Below are positions 6,741 through 14,477 of a stretch of DNA of 20,276 nt, in pieces. How positions within the stretch are numbered: position 1 is the first letter of the stretch; the number at the start of each line of letters is the position of its first letter. The stretch is taken from the IMG/VR virus record IMGVR_UViG_3300042469_000253, positions 1 through 20,276 of that record. One strand, given 5' to 3'. This DNA is from a virus. Under the pieces are notes generated by a model. That model saw only the letters and a program-made list of their open reading frames with translations, did not search any database and was not told the origin of the DNA. A program made the position numbers and the translations under genes.

Positions 6741-8111
6741 TCAAATCTTGAAACCTTCAAACGACTTCTTGGGACTAGAAAAGTTTTGAGGTGGTTGTCC
6801 TGAATCTACAATCCCCATTTGAGCAGATTGTTCTGCGTCAAAGAGTTTCATTTTACCACGATCAATACCCACAACAAACCGTTTGTTTTTTGTTGGGTCA
6901 TAATATCTGTTCTTTATTTGCTTAACCATAATTTGCCCCAAAGCTTCTAATTCTTCAGTAGAAATTAAGGCGAACATCATATCGGCAGTTGCTGCAGTAC
7001 CAAAACTCTCAGAAACGTCTTCCATGTTAGGATCAGAACTAGAAGCGCCAAATCTTGTTAACTGAGAAGCAGTTAAAATAGGAACGTTAAATTCCACAGC
7101 CAAACCGCGAATTTCTTCTGCTATACTTTTAACCAAGGTATAGGAATTTACATTTGAACTAACTTTGATTCTAGAAGAAGTACAAATATTCATATAATCA
7201 ATGAATATGATATCTGGTTTAAAATTCTTTTTTAAGTTTAATTCGTTCAACAAAGTCCTAAAATGTACGACAGAAGCGGAAGCTGTTGGATATTCTTTAA
7301 TGATTAGTTTACCAACAACTTTATTTTTCAATTTTCCAATTTTTCTTTCATATTCTTCTCGAGACAACTTTTCTAAGTCGTCAACAGTAACATTTAATAG
7401 GTTGGCGTCAATCCTTTCTGCTATTCTTTCTTCTGCCATTTCAAGGGTAATGTACAAAACATTCTTACCCTGAACCAAACAACTAGAAGCGTGGTGACAC
7501 ATAAATAGAGATTTACCAGCGCCAGGACCAGCAAGAATAATAGAAATACTCTTTTTTGGCAAACCACCTTTAGTTATTTTATTAAAATATTCCAAATCGA
7601 ATGGTATTCTTTCTTCTACTTTATGGTAAAAGTCATACCTACTGTTATAATCGTCTATATAATCGTGACCAACACTATTATCGAAACTTACTGCTAACGC
7701 TTTTGACAAAATGTCTGGTATTGCACCTTTATCGTGAGTTTTATTTTTCCCATCCAATATTTGAATTGATTCTTTTACTCCATTATAAATCGCTTGATCC
7801 TGACAAAACTTTTCAGTCTTGTCAGTTAACCAATCCAACTTAGACAATTCATCTTTCGATTTTTGAATTTCTGTTAATACCTCAACGCTACTTTTATATT
7901 CTTCTTCAGAAATACTCTTTTCATTTAATTGAATTATTAAAGATTCATATGTAGGGTTCGTATTATATTTTGCAATATAACTACCGATTTCATTGAATAT
8001 TAATTTTTCTATTCTGTCTCCAAAATAATCTTCTTTTAGAAAAGGTAAAACCTTACGAGTATATTCTTCGTCATATATCAAATGTTTAAGTATCGAGGTT
8101 TCCAGGTTCAT
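6741..8111 (-). CDS. 41: Replicative DNA helicase, T4 gp41-like (DnaB family)
   Basis: This 456-residue protein is the hexameric 5'-3' helicase that unwinds DNA ahead of the phage polymerase and works with the primase. Its RecA-like motor has GPGAGKS at 195-201 (Walker A), TLEMAEERIAER at about 222-233 and IIFIDYMN at 301-308 (Walker B). The N-terminal 150 residues are helical, as in gp41 and DnaB. The frame is open up to a TTG at 8151-8153, but ATG 8109-8111 follows AAGGAG at a spacing of nine and gives the family-like MNLETSILKHL, so I choose it. Its start overlaps the end of the acidic gene upstream by 26 bases. It follows uvsX as in T4 and is closed by a strong terminator. Confidence 0.95.
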   Translation of the reverse strand: MNLETSILKHLIYDEEYTRKVLPFLKEDYFGDRIEKLIFNEIGSYIAKYNTNPTYESLIIQLNEKSISEEEYKSSVEVLTEIQKSKDELSKLDWLTDKTEKFCQDQAIYNGVKESIQILDGKNKTHDKGAIPDILSKALAVSFDNSVGHDYIDDYNSRYDFYHKVEERIPFDLEYFNKITKGGLPKKSISIILAGPGAGKSLFMCHHASSCLVQGKNVLYITLEMAEERIAERIDANLLNVTVDDLEKLSREEYERKIGKLKNKVVGKLIIKEYPTASASVVHFRTLLNELNLKKNFKPDIIFIDYMNICTSSRIKVSSNVNSYTLVKSIAEEIRGLAVEFNVPILTASQLTRFGASSSDPNMEDVSESFGTAATADMMFALISTEELEALGQIMVKQIKNRYYDPTKNKRFVVGIDRGKMKLFDAEQSAQMGIVDSGQPPQNFSSPKKSFEGFKI

Positions 8112-8409
8112 TAAATATAGCTCCTTCACTTTTAACGGCTTGCGATAATACAATAGAAGTTAGTACGTCTCCGATATGATTTTTAAAATCTATATTTTTT
8201 TCTATACCTTCTATATCATTATTATCTTCTATATCAAAATCGAAATTTAAATACGCTTTATCGTTCTCTTCATCTTCTTCAACAGAAACTTTCCCATAAG
8301 AATAAACTACACCGGAAAAATCGCCTTTTAATAATGTAATTTTTACATTATTTCCCAAACCTTCAGAGAGATCGAACGCAAAATCAACACCTTCTTCCAA
8401 CTCATTCAT
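8086..8409 (-). CDS. Small acidic protein between uvsX and gp41
   Basis: This 107-residue protein is very acidic. It has many Asp/Glu in the centre (EEDEENDKAYLNFDFDIEDN) and a patterned N-terminus, VDFAFDLSEGLGNNVKITL. In T4, gene 40 lies between uvsX and 41, so this is the positional counterpart, but I see no clear sequence match and do not transfer its head-assembly role. It has a good GGAGG ribosome binding site ahead of ATG 8407-8409. It overlaps uvsX by eight bases and gp41 by 26, so it belongs to the replication operon. The strong negative charge would fit a partner for a basic DNA-binding protein; this is speculation. Confidence 0.75.
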   Translation of the reverse strand: MNELEEGVDFAFDLSEGLGNNVKITLLKGDFSGVVYSYGKVSVEEDEENDKAYLNFDFDIEDNNDIEGIEKNIDFKNHIGDVLTSIVLSQAVKSEGAIFNEPGNLDT

Positions 8410-9487
8410 TTTCTACATCCTCCATTTCTTCAACTTTATTAAATTCTTCTTGTATTTCTTCATCACCCAAAATGGAATTAGAGGAAATAGAATAATTATC
8501 ATATACAGCATCTTTAAACCTTTGAGAAACCAAAATAGGCTCCCAAAACTCTTTTGTGTTTGTGTCTTTTAACCTATATTTTTTATCTTCGACTTCGCCT
8601 GTTTCTACGTTTACCTTAGAATACCAACCATTAGAAGGTTTCATAACAAACCCTAATTCTAATGCAAGATCAAGCAAACCGGACCATTTACTAACGCCAC
8701 TATCAAAAGAAACGCTGATAGGGATTCTTGACTTTTCTTTAACGTATCTAGATTTTTCTACATTAATAATAAAATTGTACCCAGAAATTTCCGTACCATC
8801 CTTTTCTTGTTGGCGACCCAAGATATAGATATTATCCGCAGAAAGGTATACTCCAGTTCCGCCAGAAACAATCGCTTTAGGATACAAACCTTGTTCCATA
8901 TAGATATGGTTGACAGCAACCATAGGAATATCCAAGCGATTTAGGTATGGTGTGATCATCCTAAAAATAGACTTCATCTGTTTTGCCCGGCTCATATCTT
9001 GCACAGATTTACCCTCAATAGCGTCATCAAGTTCTTTTTTGCTAGACATATTACCCAAAGAGTCAATAACAAAAATCGCCTTCTCACCCCTTTCTAAGTT
9101 TTCCAACTGTTTAATTACATCAAACTTAAACTCTTCCATATCCATAATAGGAACGTGGAGGATTCTGTTAGTATCCATATTAAGGGAAGAAAAATATTTT
9201 GCGGGAGTACCGAACTCACAGTCATAAAAAACCATTACAGCATCAGGATACTTATCCATGTAAGATTTTGCCATAATTAAAGAAAACATACTCTTAAAAT
9301 GCTTTGACGGTCCACACCAAAGCGTCAAACCTGGAACAAACCCACCATCAATTTTACCAGACAAAGCAATGTTCAATGCTGGAATTTGCGTTTGAATCAC
9401 GTCCTTTTCGTTGAAATACTTAGATTTCGAAAGAACAGAAATATCTTTAATAGTGCTGTTCTTTTTAATTTTGTCCATTAAGCTCAT
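8402..9487 (-). CDS. uvsX: UvsX RecA-like recombinase
   Basis: This 361-residue protein forms filaments on single-stranded DNA and drives strand exchange for recombination-dependent replication and repair. GPSKHFKSM at 59-67 is a Walker A of the distinctive T4 UvsX type (GPSKxFKS), and FVIDSLGNM at 139-147 is Walker B. VSGGTGVYLSADNIYILGRQ in the second half corresponds to the loop 2 and DNA-binding region. The C-terminus is acidic, as in other RecA-like proteins. A frame extension to TTG 9503-9505 exists, but ATG 9485-9487 is preceded by GAGAGG eight bases away and is preferred. It follows the polymerase by ten bases, the T4-like order. Confidence 0.95.
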   Translation of the reverse strand: MSLMDKIKKNSTIKDISVLSKSKYFNEKDVIQTQIPALNIALSGKIDGGFVPGLTLWCGPSKHFKSMFSLIMAKSYMDKYPDAVMVFYDCEFGTPAKYFSSLNMDTNRILHVPIMDMEEFKFDVIKQLENLERGEKAIFVIDSLGNMSSKKELDDAIEGKSVQDMSRAKQMKSIFRMITPYLNRLDIPMVAVNHIYMEQGLYPKAIVSGGTGVYLSADNIYILGRQQEKDGTEISGYNFIINVEKSRYVKEKSRIPISVSFDSGVSKWSGLLDLALELGFVMKPSNGWYSKVNVETGEVEDKKYRLKDTNTKEFWEPILVSQRFKDAVYDNYSISSNSILGDEEIQEEFNKVEEMEDVENE

Positions 9488-9497
9488 ACTATACCTC

Positions 9498-12083
9498 TCA
9501 ACCAAAAAAATCTTCTAAACTATTTTGCTTTTCCAAAGACCAACCTATTGTATTTACAATAGCTCCCAACGGCTCCAAAAAAACTTTTTCAAACATAAAA
9601 TTATAGTCTATAAATCGATGTAAGTCAAGTTCTTTAGGTAATTTTTCCGGATATGCTATGACGTTCTCTTTCAAATGGTTTGGAGTCTTCAAATAACAAA
9701 ATTTAATTTTGTCGCCGTCTTTTATATATTCATATTCAGAGTCTAGGTTTTTATCCCCCAAGAGTTTATTGAATAATATAGAACCTCTTACGTGTATTGG
9801 AGTACCTTTTTTATAAATGGTAGTAGAGTCTGTATATTTGTGCAGACCATTAACTCCTCTAGGAAAAGAAATGTCTTCAACAAGCAACCTATTAAAATCA
9901 GATCGAAATAGTTCTATTCGTTTTTGTAATGTTTCTTCATCATTATCTAGAATTATCTTTACGCATTCTTTTAGGACGGACCTTACTATAGAAGGAGTAG
10001 AAGATTTGACTATTTCCAACCCAGTAACTTTAATTTTTGGCTCAGAATACACCACACCTTCGTTAGAATATACGTTCAGCGCATATCGCTTTTTGGCGAC
10101 AAACACCCCAGAAGAACAAATTTTCTCTAGTTTATAAGAAATGGAATTTCTAAAAGAATTGACATATTCTCCCAAATTCGAGCAAAAAAGGTCCACTTCT
10201 GGTTGAATCTTTTTTGTAATCGACTTATTAAGGAATTCTACTATTTCTTTATTAGAATAATTACTCGGACAAACCTTTTCAACTAACTTCTCAAGAGAAA
10301 TTAAGATAGAATCAGTATCCATGTATATACAATAATCCTTATTTGATTTCAACAAAGAATTAAGGTATAGATTTGTACGATTTGCAACCCAACGGTTAGA
10401 TAACTGACCCTCAAGGGTGATACCCTCAGCCATCCTTACATCAAACAACCTGAAATACTTAGTCCCCAAACATCCATATAAACTATTCAAACAAAGTTTT
10501 TTTGAATTTTGGAGATTATCATATCTAGAAGATTCGTAAGAAAGTTGTTCAAGTTTCCGTTTTAATTCTTCTGTAGGGGTTTTCTTATACAAAGAAGAAA
10601 CTTCCTCATATTCTTTTTGAGCAGACAACATTTTCTTTTTATAACTTTGCCTAGCAGCAAACATTTTTTCAACCATCTCAGGAAGAAAACCTTTCTGGTC
10701 TGTCCTAAAGAACTGACCGTTAGGGGTTATAGTTACATTATCTTCTTTTAATTTTTCCAAATTGATAGATTCAGAAAGGATAGAATCAACATTTACACCT
10801 TTTGAAATAATATTCCTCATATTTTCAGTGTAATCTTGTGGTTCTACTAGAGTTTCTGGAGAAACGTTCTTACCCATAATAATTGAAGGATATAGAGAAG
10901 TAGCATCCAAAGAAACCACCCATTTATGTATACCTGTAAGGGGAGGTTTTACATAAGCTCCTTCATACGGTTCATAGTCTTTCGCTTCCATTTGAGGGAC
11001 TTGAATACCCTTTTTCTTTAGATAATCGTAAACTAGAGCATCCCACATTCTAGTTTGAGTGAAAATGTCTTCTGGATTCGTCTTAGAATCGTAAGATAAA
11101 GTTAATCCCATTTCAAATAACTTACACTTTTTATCAAGGAGTTCTATAAGGTTTACGTCTTGTATATTGTACTCGTAAAACTTTTGTTTGTCTTCAACAT
11201 AAAGTTTATGAAGCGAACCATCATATTCCAACTTGTTTTCGCCAATTTCGGTTTCTGCTATAAAATCCAAACGATAAGATTCCCTTGAATTTCCGCCTGG
11301 TTGGAACTTTTTATACAATTCTAAATAATCTATAGAAGAAACCCCAGCAATAGTGTATGTTACTTCTTCTTCATAACCATTAAATTTAGTATTGAACTTT
11401 TTGGACCGCTTTTCGTTAATAAACCCCCAAGGCGATAATTTTCTTGTTTCTGGTTCTCCAAGAATTTTATACATTCTGTTAATCATGTAAGGAATGTCAA
11501 ATCCATTACTATTCCAACCAGAAACTAAGTTTGGATGGTTTATTGTCCAAATTTCAATAAACTTCTTTAACAAGGTCCATTCGTCTTTACATTTGATATA
11601 TACAACATTATCAGGAGCATTAAATTCGTCGTAACCCAATAGATAAAACTTTTCTTCGCCAAAGAACTTAAAAGCAATAGAAATTATAGGTTGAAACGGA
11701 TCTTGAGGAGAAGCAAAACCGCCAGCATCTGGATCAGAATTAACTTCAATATCGAACATTGCTATCCTTACTTTCGAGAAGTCCCATTCAACGTCGTTTG
11801 GGAATAAGTCAGATATCAAACAATATTCATATTTGGTATTACCATAAACCTTAAAATTCTCGACATTTTCGTATTCTTTAATGAATTCTTTAGACTTTTT
11901 TATAGAAGGAAAATTGATTTTCTTTAAGTTTTCTCCATACAAAGTATGGTATGGAGAATTTTCAGAAGTTGGTACATATAACGAAGGTTTGTAAGGAATC
12001 TTCATTTGGATTGGTTTACCATTCTTTATTCCTCTATAAAGAATATTATCACCAAATACCTTTGCGTTTAAATAGAAATCCAT
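9498..12083 (-). CDS. 43: Replicative DNA polymerase, T4 gp43-like (family B)
   Basis: This 861-residue family B polymerase has an intact proofreading exonuclease. Positions counted from the ATG: FDIEVN with Asp111 and Glu113 (Exo I), SGWNSNGFDIP at 188-198 (Exo II) and YNIQD at 305-309 (Exo III). The polymerase site has SLDATSLYPSII at 391-402 (motif A), KKLCLNSLYGCLG at 528-540 (motif B) and YMDTDSI at 587-593 (motif C). The last residues, QNSLEDFFG, look like the clamp-binding tail that tethers gp43 to the sliding clamp. The frame could begin at TTG 12087-12089, inside the upstream gene's end, but ATG 12081-12083 is the simpler start. No strong ribosome binding site is visible. RegA is known to repress translation of gp43 in T4. 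Confidence 0.97.
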   Translation of the reverse strand: MDFYLNAKVFGDNILYRGIKNGKPIQMKIPYKPSLYVPTSENSPYHTLYGENLKKINFPSIKKSKEFIKEYENVENFKVYGNTKYEYCLISDLFPNDVEWDFSKVRIAMFDIEVNSDPDAGGFASPQDPFQPIISIAFKFFGEEKFYLLGYDEFNAPDNVVYIKCKDEWTLLKKFIEIWTINHPNLVSGWNSNGFDIPYMINRMYKILGEPETRKLSPWGFINEKRSKKFNTKFNGYEEEVTYTIAGVSSIDYLELYKKFQPGGNSRESYRLDFIAETEIGENKLEYDGSLHKLYVEDKQKFYEYNIQDVNLIELLDKKCKLFEMGLTLSYDSKTNPEDIFTQTRMWDALVYDYLKKKGIQVPQMEAKDYEPYEGAYVKPPLTGIHKWVVSLDATSLYPSIIMGKNVSPETLVEPQDYTENMRNIISKGVNVDSILSESINLEKLKEDNVTITPNGQFFRTDQKGFLPEMVEKMFAARQSYKKKMLSAQKEYEEVSSLYKKTPTEELKRKLEQLSYESSRYDNLQNSKKLCLNSLYGCLGTKYFRLFDVRMAEGITLEGQLSNRWVANRTNLYLNSLLKSNKDYCIYMDTDSILISLEKLVEKVCPSNYSNKEIVEFLNKSITKKIQPEVDLFCSNLGEYVNSFRNSISYKLEKICSSGVFVAKKRYALNVYSNEGVVYSEPKIKVTGLEIVKSSTPSIVRSVLKECVKIILDNDEETLQKRIELFRSDFNRLLVEDISFPRGVNGLHKYTDSTTIYKKGTPIHVRGSILFNKLLGDKNLDSEYEYIKDGDKIKFCYLKTPNHLKENVIAYPEKLPKELDLHRFIDYNFMFEKVFLEPLGAIVNTIGWSLEKQNSLEDFFG

Positions 12084-12085
12084 AA

Positions 12086-12388
12086 TCAATTTAAAATAAT
12101 ATCTTTTGGTGGAACAACAATACCAGAACCAAAAACTGAATTATATTGATTTAAAAAGTCTTCTGCTATATCGCAAGTAAAAACTACATGAGAAAGTTTC
12201 ACAGAAACCTCTTTATCGTTGCTCATCAATGGGAATGGCATAAACCCGAAACTAGGTTGTCCTCCGCTCCTTGAAGGTATCGCCATCAATTGTACTGGAT
12301 TTTTTAGTAGAGCAGTTTCACCATTAACGATAAAATCGCAAACAATATCTTCTCCAGTAACCAACCTTACAGACCGTATATTACTCAT
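12086..12388 (-). CDS. LSm-like conserved phage protein
   Basis: This 100-residue protein opens with IRSVRLVTGEDIVCDFIV, a strand-turn-strand pattern typical of Sm/LSm/Hfq-like barrels. KNPVQLMAIPS, GFMPFPLMS and a C-terminal FGSGIVVPP segment follow, which I recall as conserved in proteins of marine T4-like phages. The fold assignment is by pattern only. If correct, it could bind RNA or serve as a small oligomeric scaffold, but no role is established. It has an excellent AAGGAG ribosome binding site six bases before ATG 12386-12388, in sharp contrast to the polymerase that follows two bases after its stop. It may therefore help set polymerase translation by coupling. Confidence 0.7.
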   Translation of the reverse strand: MSNIRSVRLVTGEDIVCDFIVNGETALLKNPVQLMAIPSRSGGQPSFGFMPFPLMSNDKEVSVKLSHVVFTCDIAEDFLNQYNSVFGSGIVVPPKDIILN

Positions 12389-12391
12389 AAT

Positions 12392-12778
12392 TTACTCCTT
12401 AGAAATTTTTACGGACAAAGGGACTTCTTTTTTTGTTGGTATTACTACTACCTTATCCCCCAAATCTCCTTTTAATTTAAACTTAATGTAATCCAAATAC
12501 TTTTCAGATTCTTCTGATACATCAGCAATTTCAGCATATACTAATACTTTATCATTTTCTGATTTTCTCAGAACTTCAAAATTCAAACCGCTATAAGCAA
12601 CCAATACAGCATTACCTTTATCCTGTATATATTTAACAAACCCATCGTTTCGGACTGATGACAATCTACTCAAAGACTCTTCTTCACTCAAACCAATAGT
12701 ATCAACCTTAATAATAAGGATATCTTCCGGTTTAAGGTTCAATTTTTCAAAACCAACACTATATTTTTCTTCCATCAT
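12392..12778 (-). CDS. Hypothetical protein
   Basis: This 128-residue protein is not recognised. The N-terminal half has MMEEKYSVGFEKLNLKPEDILIIKVD, with a predicted strand ending in an Asp. The centre has two further hydrophobic strands (AVLVAYSG and KVLVYAEI), and the C-terminus is Lys-rich (KLKGDLGDKVVVIPTKKEVPL). The alternation suggests a small alpha/beta or beta domain, with no catalytic motif seen. Tandem ATG codons (ATGATG) overlap the dCMP deaminase stop, and either could be used. It lies within the replication operon, three bases before the LSm-like gene, so a role in nucleotide or DNA metabolism is possible but unproven. Confidence 0.7.
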   Translation of the reverse strand: MMEEKYSVGFEKLNLKPEDILIIKVDTIGLSEEESLSRLSSVRNDGFVKYIQDKGNAVLVAYSGLNFEVLRKSENDKVLVYAEIADVSEESEKYLDYIKFKLKGDLGDKVVVIPTKKEVPLSVKISKE

Positions 12779-13194
12779 AACACCCGTTCTACTTTAATTC
12801 CACATTTTTCTAAAAACTTTAGACCGGAAGGATCTCTATATTCTTGAGAATAATATACTTCTTTTATGCCAGAAGAATATATACCCTTTGAACATTGAAT
12901 ACAAGGAGAATGTGTTATAAACATAACAGCACCAAACCCAGATTCAGAACTTTTTGCCAATTTAGATATGGCATTCATCTCAGCATGAATTGTTTCGTCT
13001 TTTGTTTTTAAAGAACCGTCTTCTAGTACATATTCCGCAACATTATCAAACCCAGAAGGAGTTCCATTATATCCAATAGAAATAATTCTGTCTTCTTTAA
13101 CTATTATGGAACCAACTTTTAATTTTTCAGCATAAGACAATAAAGCGGTTCTTTTAGCTACATCCATATAATATTTAATAAACTTATCTTTCAT
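12775..13194 (-). CDS. Deoxycytidylate (dCMP) deaminase
   Basis: This 139-residue zinc enzyme converts dCMP to dUMP, the precursor of dTMP, and so supplies thymidine nucleotides for AT-rich phage DNA. The motifs are GYNGTPSGF at 41-49 (substrate loop characteristic of dCMP deaminases), HAE at 70-72 (zinc ligand and catalytic Glu) and PCIQC at 97-101 (zinc Cys pair). A longer frame to 13350 adds 52 residues, but these are antisense-like overlap with the neighbouring gene and do not resemble the family. ATG 13192-13194 gives the typical start MKDKFIKYYMDVA. It overlaps the preceding gene by eleven bases. The usual phage N-terminal zinc site is not evident, so allosteric control by dCTP is uncertain. 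Confidence 0.9.
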   Translation of the reverse strand: MKDKFIKYYMDVAKRTALLSYAEKLKVGSIIVKEDRIISIGYNGTPSGFDNVAEYVLEDGSLKTKDETIHAEMNAISKLAKSSESGFGAVMFITHSPCIQCSKGIYSSGIKEVYYSQEYRDPSGLKFLEKCGIKVERVL

Positions 13195-13579
13195 CAAAGA
13201 AGTTATCCCACCTATTCTTAGGGTTAAGACCGTTAGCGCAATGAATAAAATATTGCAAATCTTCCGCAATATCTTGGATATACTTTTTTGGTGTTGATTC
13301 TTTATTTGCAATAATTGAAAGAACTTCAGAAGCGATTTTATAGAAAGCAATATCGTCTTTTGCTATTTCAAATTCTGCGCTATAATCAGAGTCTAAACAT
13401 TCCATCCTATCATAAGCAATTTTTCTTCCTTCGCTCTTGATGAATTTATCGTGATTACACCTAAATGCCCAACCGCACCTAACGAAAGTTTTATCTTCTT
13501 TATCAACCAAATCGGAAACAATAGTTATATCCCTCTTTTTCCAATCGTTGCGTACATACAAATACTTACATTTTGACAT
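13184..13579 (-). CDS. Conserved phage hypothetical protein
   Basis: This 131-residue protein is of unknown function. The most patterned part is FVRCGWAFRCNHDKFIKSEGRKIAYDRM at roughly 33-60; a phage-conserved DKF...GRKIA segment of this kind is familiar from uncharacterised phage proteins. Three cysteines and a histidine in that region could bind metal, but the spacing is not a recognised zinc knuckle. The C-terminal half is helical and ends in a charged tail, RWDNFFDER. There is an ATG at 13592-13594 without a ribosome binding site. ATG 13577-13579 has GAGG at a spacing of five and is chosen. It sits immediately before the dCMP deaminase. Confidence 0.72.
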   Translation of the reverse strand: MSKCKYLYVRNDWKKRDITIVSDLVDKEDKTFVRCGWAFRCNHDKFIKSEGRKIAYDRMECLDSDYSAEFEIAKDDIAFYKIASEVLSIIANKESTPKKYIQDIAEDLQYFIHCANGLNPKNRWDNFFDER

Positions 13580-13586
13580 TTTAACC

Positions 13587-13784
13587 TCACTCATTTGAAA
13601 TTTTAGACATCATTTCTTTCAGCATATAATGCAAAGTTTTATCCGAAGGTAATTTTTTCACCCCAATAAAAACCTTTCCATCAATAACCTTTTCTGGAAA
13701 ATCTTTAGAAGTATAATACAAGTCGGAATTTATCTTACTTTTCACCTTTACCAAAGGCGCTGGATTTCTTTTCATTTTCGACAT
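13587..13784 (-). CDS. Small conserved phage protein
   Basis: This 65-residue basic protein starts MSKMKRNPAPLVKVK and has LYYTSKDFPEKVIDGKVFIGVK in the middle. I recall such a segment from short uncharacterised proteins of marine T4-like phages. No catalytic motif is visible. A TTG 12 bases upstream is in frame, but ATG 13782-13784 has an excellent GGAGGG ribosome binding site and is the clear start. It is the first gene after the Hsp20 terminator, so it needs its own promoter or readthrough. A TATAAT box lies 20 bases upstream. Confidence 0.72.
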   Translation of the reverse strand: MSKMKRNPAPLVKVKSKINSDLYYTSKDFPEKVIDGKVFIGVKKLPSDKTLHYMLKEMMSKISNE

Positions 13785-13803
13785 AAAACCCTCCAAAAAA
13801 TAT

Positions 13804-13809
13804 ATTATA
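13804..13809 (-). promoter_or_regulatory. Possible -10 box for the post-Hsp20 genes
   Basis: A perfect TATAAT on the minus strand lies between the Hsp20 terminator and the 65-residue gene. The best -35 candidate 17 bases upstream (TTTACT) is only partly like TTGACA. In such AT-rich DNA the match could be chance; its position in a 70-base gap just after a terminator is what makes it plausible. Confidence 0.35.
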
Positions 13810-13829
13810 ATAAAAATATCAGAAAAAGT

Positions 13830-13852
13830 AAAGGGGGTTAAAAACCCCCTTT
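13830..13852 (-). terminator. Intrinsic terminator after Hsp20
   Basis: AAAGGGGGTT pairs perfectly with AACCCCCTTT around a three-base loop, a 10-bp G/C-cored stem. On the minus strand it is followed by ACTTTTTCTGATATTTTTATT. It begins four bases beyond the Hsp20 stop codon. The T-rich tail is interrupted but long. The hairpin is nearly symmetric, but the plus strand lacks a strong T-run after it. Confidence 0.85.
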
Positions 13853-13856
13853 AATA

Positions 13857-14315
13857 TCATTTAGATTTTTCTATCAAAAGGGTTTTGTCACATCCAATTG
13901 GAATTTTTTTTGGTTTCTTTTCTTCTGGAATTACATTTTCAATTTGAATCTTCAAAATTCCATTAACAATATCTGCCGAACGAACAACAGACAAATCGCT
14001 TAATGTATAAACGTGCTTGAAGTCTCTATTTGCTAGACCATGATGTAAATATACTGGTTCTACTTCTGGTTTTTTAGCGACACCAAAAACAATAAGTTTA
14101 TTTTGAGAAGTTTCCACCCCAATATCATCAGCAGAAAAACCAGCTACAGCAATTTGTATTTCGTAGTTGTATTCGTCTAGTTTTAGGATAGAATAAGGGG
14201 GATAAGAGGGCGCTTTTGTGTTACCAAAAAGCTTGTCCATTTCTTCCATTGTTGAAAATAACCGATCAAATCCAACGGTCATCGGAAGAATATTTTTACC
14301 ATATGCGTAAGTCAT
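13857..14315 (-). CDS. hsp20: Small heat-shock protein, Hsp20/alpha-crystallin family
   Basis: This 152-residue ATP-independent holdase binds unfolding proteins. The alpha-crystallin domain spans about 40-128, with PPYSILKLDEYNYEIQIAVAGF as the first strands, KLIVFGVAK at 73-81 and the hallmark NGILKI at 118-123. A KKIPI segment at 136-140 is a C-terminal Ile-x-Ile anchor for oligomer assembly. The N-terminal arm (VGFDRLFSTMEEMDKLF) resembles the IbpA type. Hsp20 genes are common in marine T4-like phages. The gene has an AGGAG ribosome binding site six bases before ATG 14313-14315. It lies behind a structured leader with a late-promoter octamer and is closed by a strong terminator, so it looks like an insulated single-gene unit between regA and the rest of the replication genes. 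Confidence 0.95.
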   Translation of the reverse strand: MTYAYGKNILPMTVGFDRLFSTMEEMDKLFGNTKAPSYPPYSILKLDEYNYEIQIAVAGFSADDIGVETSQNKLIVFGVAKKPEVEPVYLHHGLANRDFKHVYTLSDLSVVRSADIVNGILKIQIENVIPEEKKPKKIPIGCDKTLLIEKSK

Positions 14316-14469
14316 AGTTTTCTCCTTTTAAAAAAGCAAGAGTTAATAAAATTTGCTTCCCCGAAGGCAAAGCAATTGCTGGTTCCGCCGCCAGCATCCC
14401 TTTTTCGTATGGATCGGTTACATTATACGCTTTCTTTTATTTTAATTCGCTTTAAGCCCCGAACATTTT
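14316..14469 (-). ncRNA. Structured 5' leader of hsp20, candidate cis-regulatory RNA
   Basis: This leader of about 150 bases has patches much richer in G and C than the surrounding DNA. On the minus strand it holds hairpin GCTGG-CGGCGGAA-CCAGC (14395-14378). Next comes a stem TTGCTT...AAGCAA (14375-14353) capped by a C(UUCG)G tetraloop. The AAGCAA arm (14358-14353) can instead pair with a second TTGCTT (14339-14334), which is followed by a U-run and then AGGAG. The two pairings exclude each other, so the layout resembles a switch that could control termination or access to the ribosome binding site. A riboswitch of a kind known from marine phages, or an RNA thermometer, are both possible. No known class is assigned. 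Confidence 0.55.
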
Positions 14470-14477
14470 TATTTATA
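14470..14477 (-). promoter_or_regulatory. T4-type late promoter octamer for hsp20
   Basis: A perfect TATAAATA, the late-promoter element recognised by the T4 gp55 sigma factor, lies on the minus strand in the gap just after regA, about 155 bases before the hsp20 start. Transcription would begin near 14460 and include the structured leader. The octamer also occurs by chance inside AT-rich genes, so its intergenic position is the main support. Confidence 0.6.

Noticed and set aside
8112-8153. TTG extension of gp41
   Set aside because: AAGGAG points to ATG 8109-8111, which gives the expected helicase N-terminus.
9488-9505. TTG extension of UvsX
   Set aside because: ATG 9485-9487 has GAGAGG at good spacing; the TTG has no ribosome binding site.
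12219-12491. Plus-strand 90-codon frame
   Set aside because: It runs antisense across the LSm-like gene and its neighbour; composition is typical of a shadow frame.
13195-13350. 52-residue N-terminal extension of the dCMP deaminase
   Set aside because: It overlaps the neighbouring gene in another frame, does not resemble the family, and the ATG at 13192-13194 gives a standard deaminase start.
14378-14430. Possible tRNA in the hsp20 leader
   Set aside because: There are G/C-rich hairpins but no T-loop GGTTCGAATCC-type element, anticodon arm or acceptor pairing.
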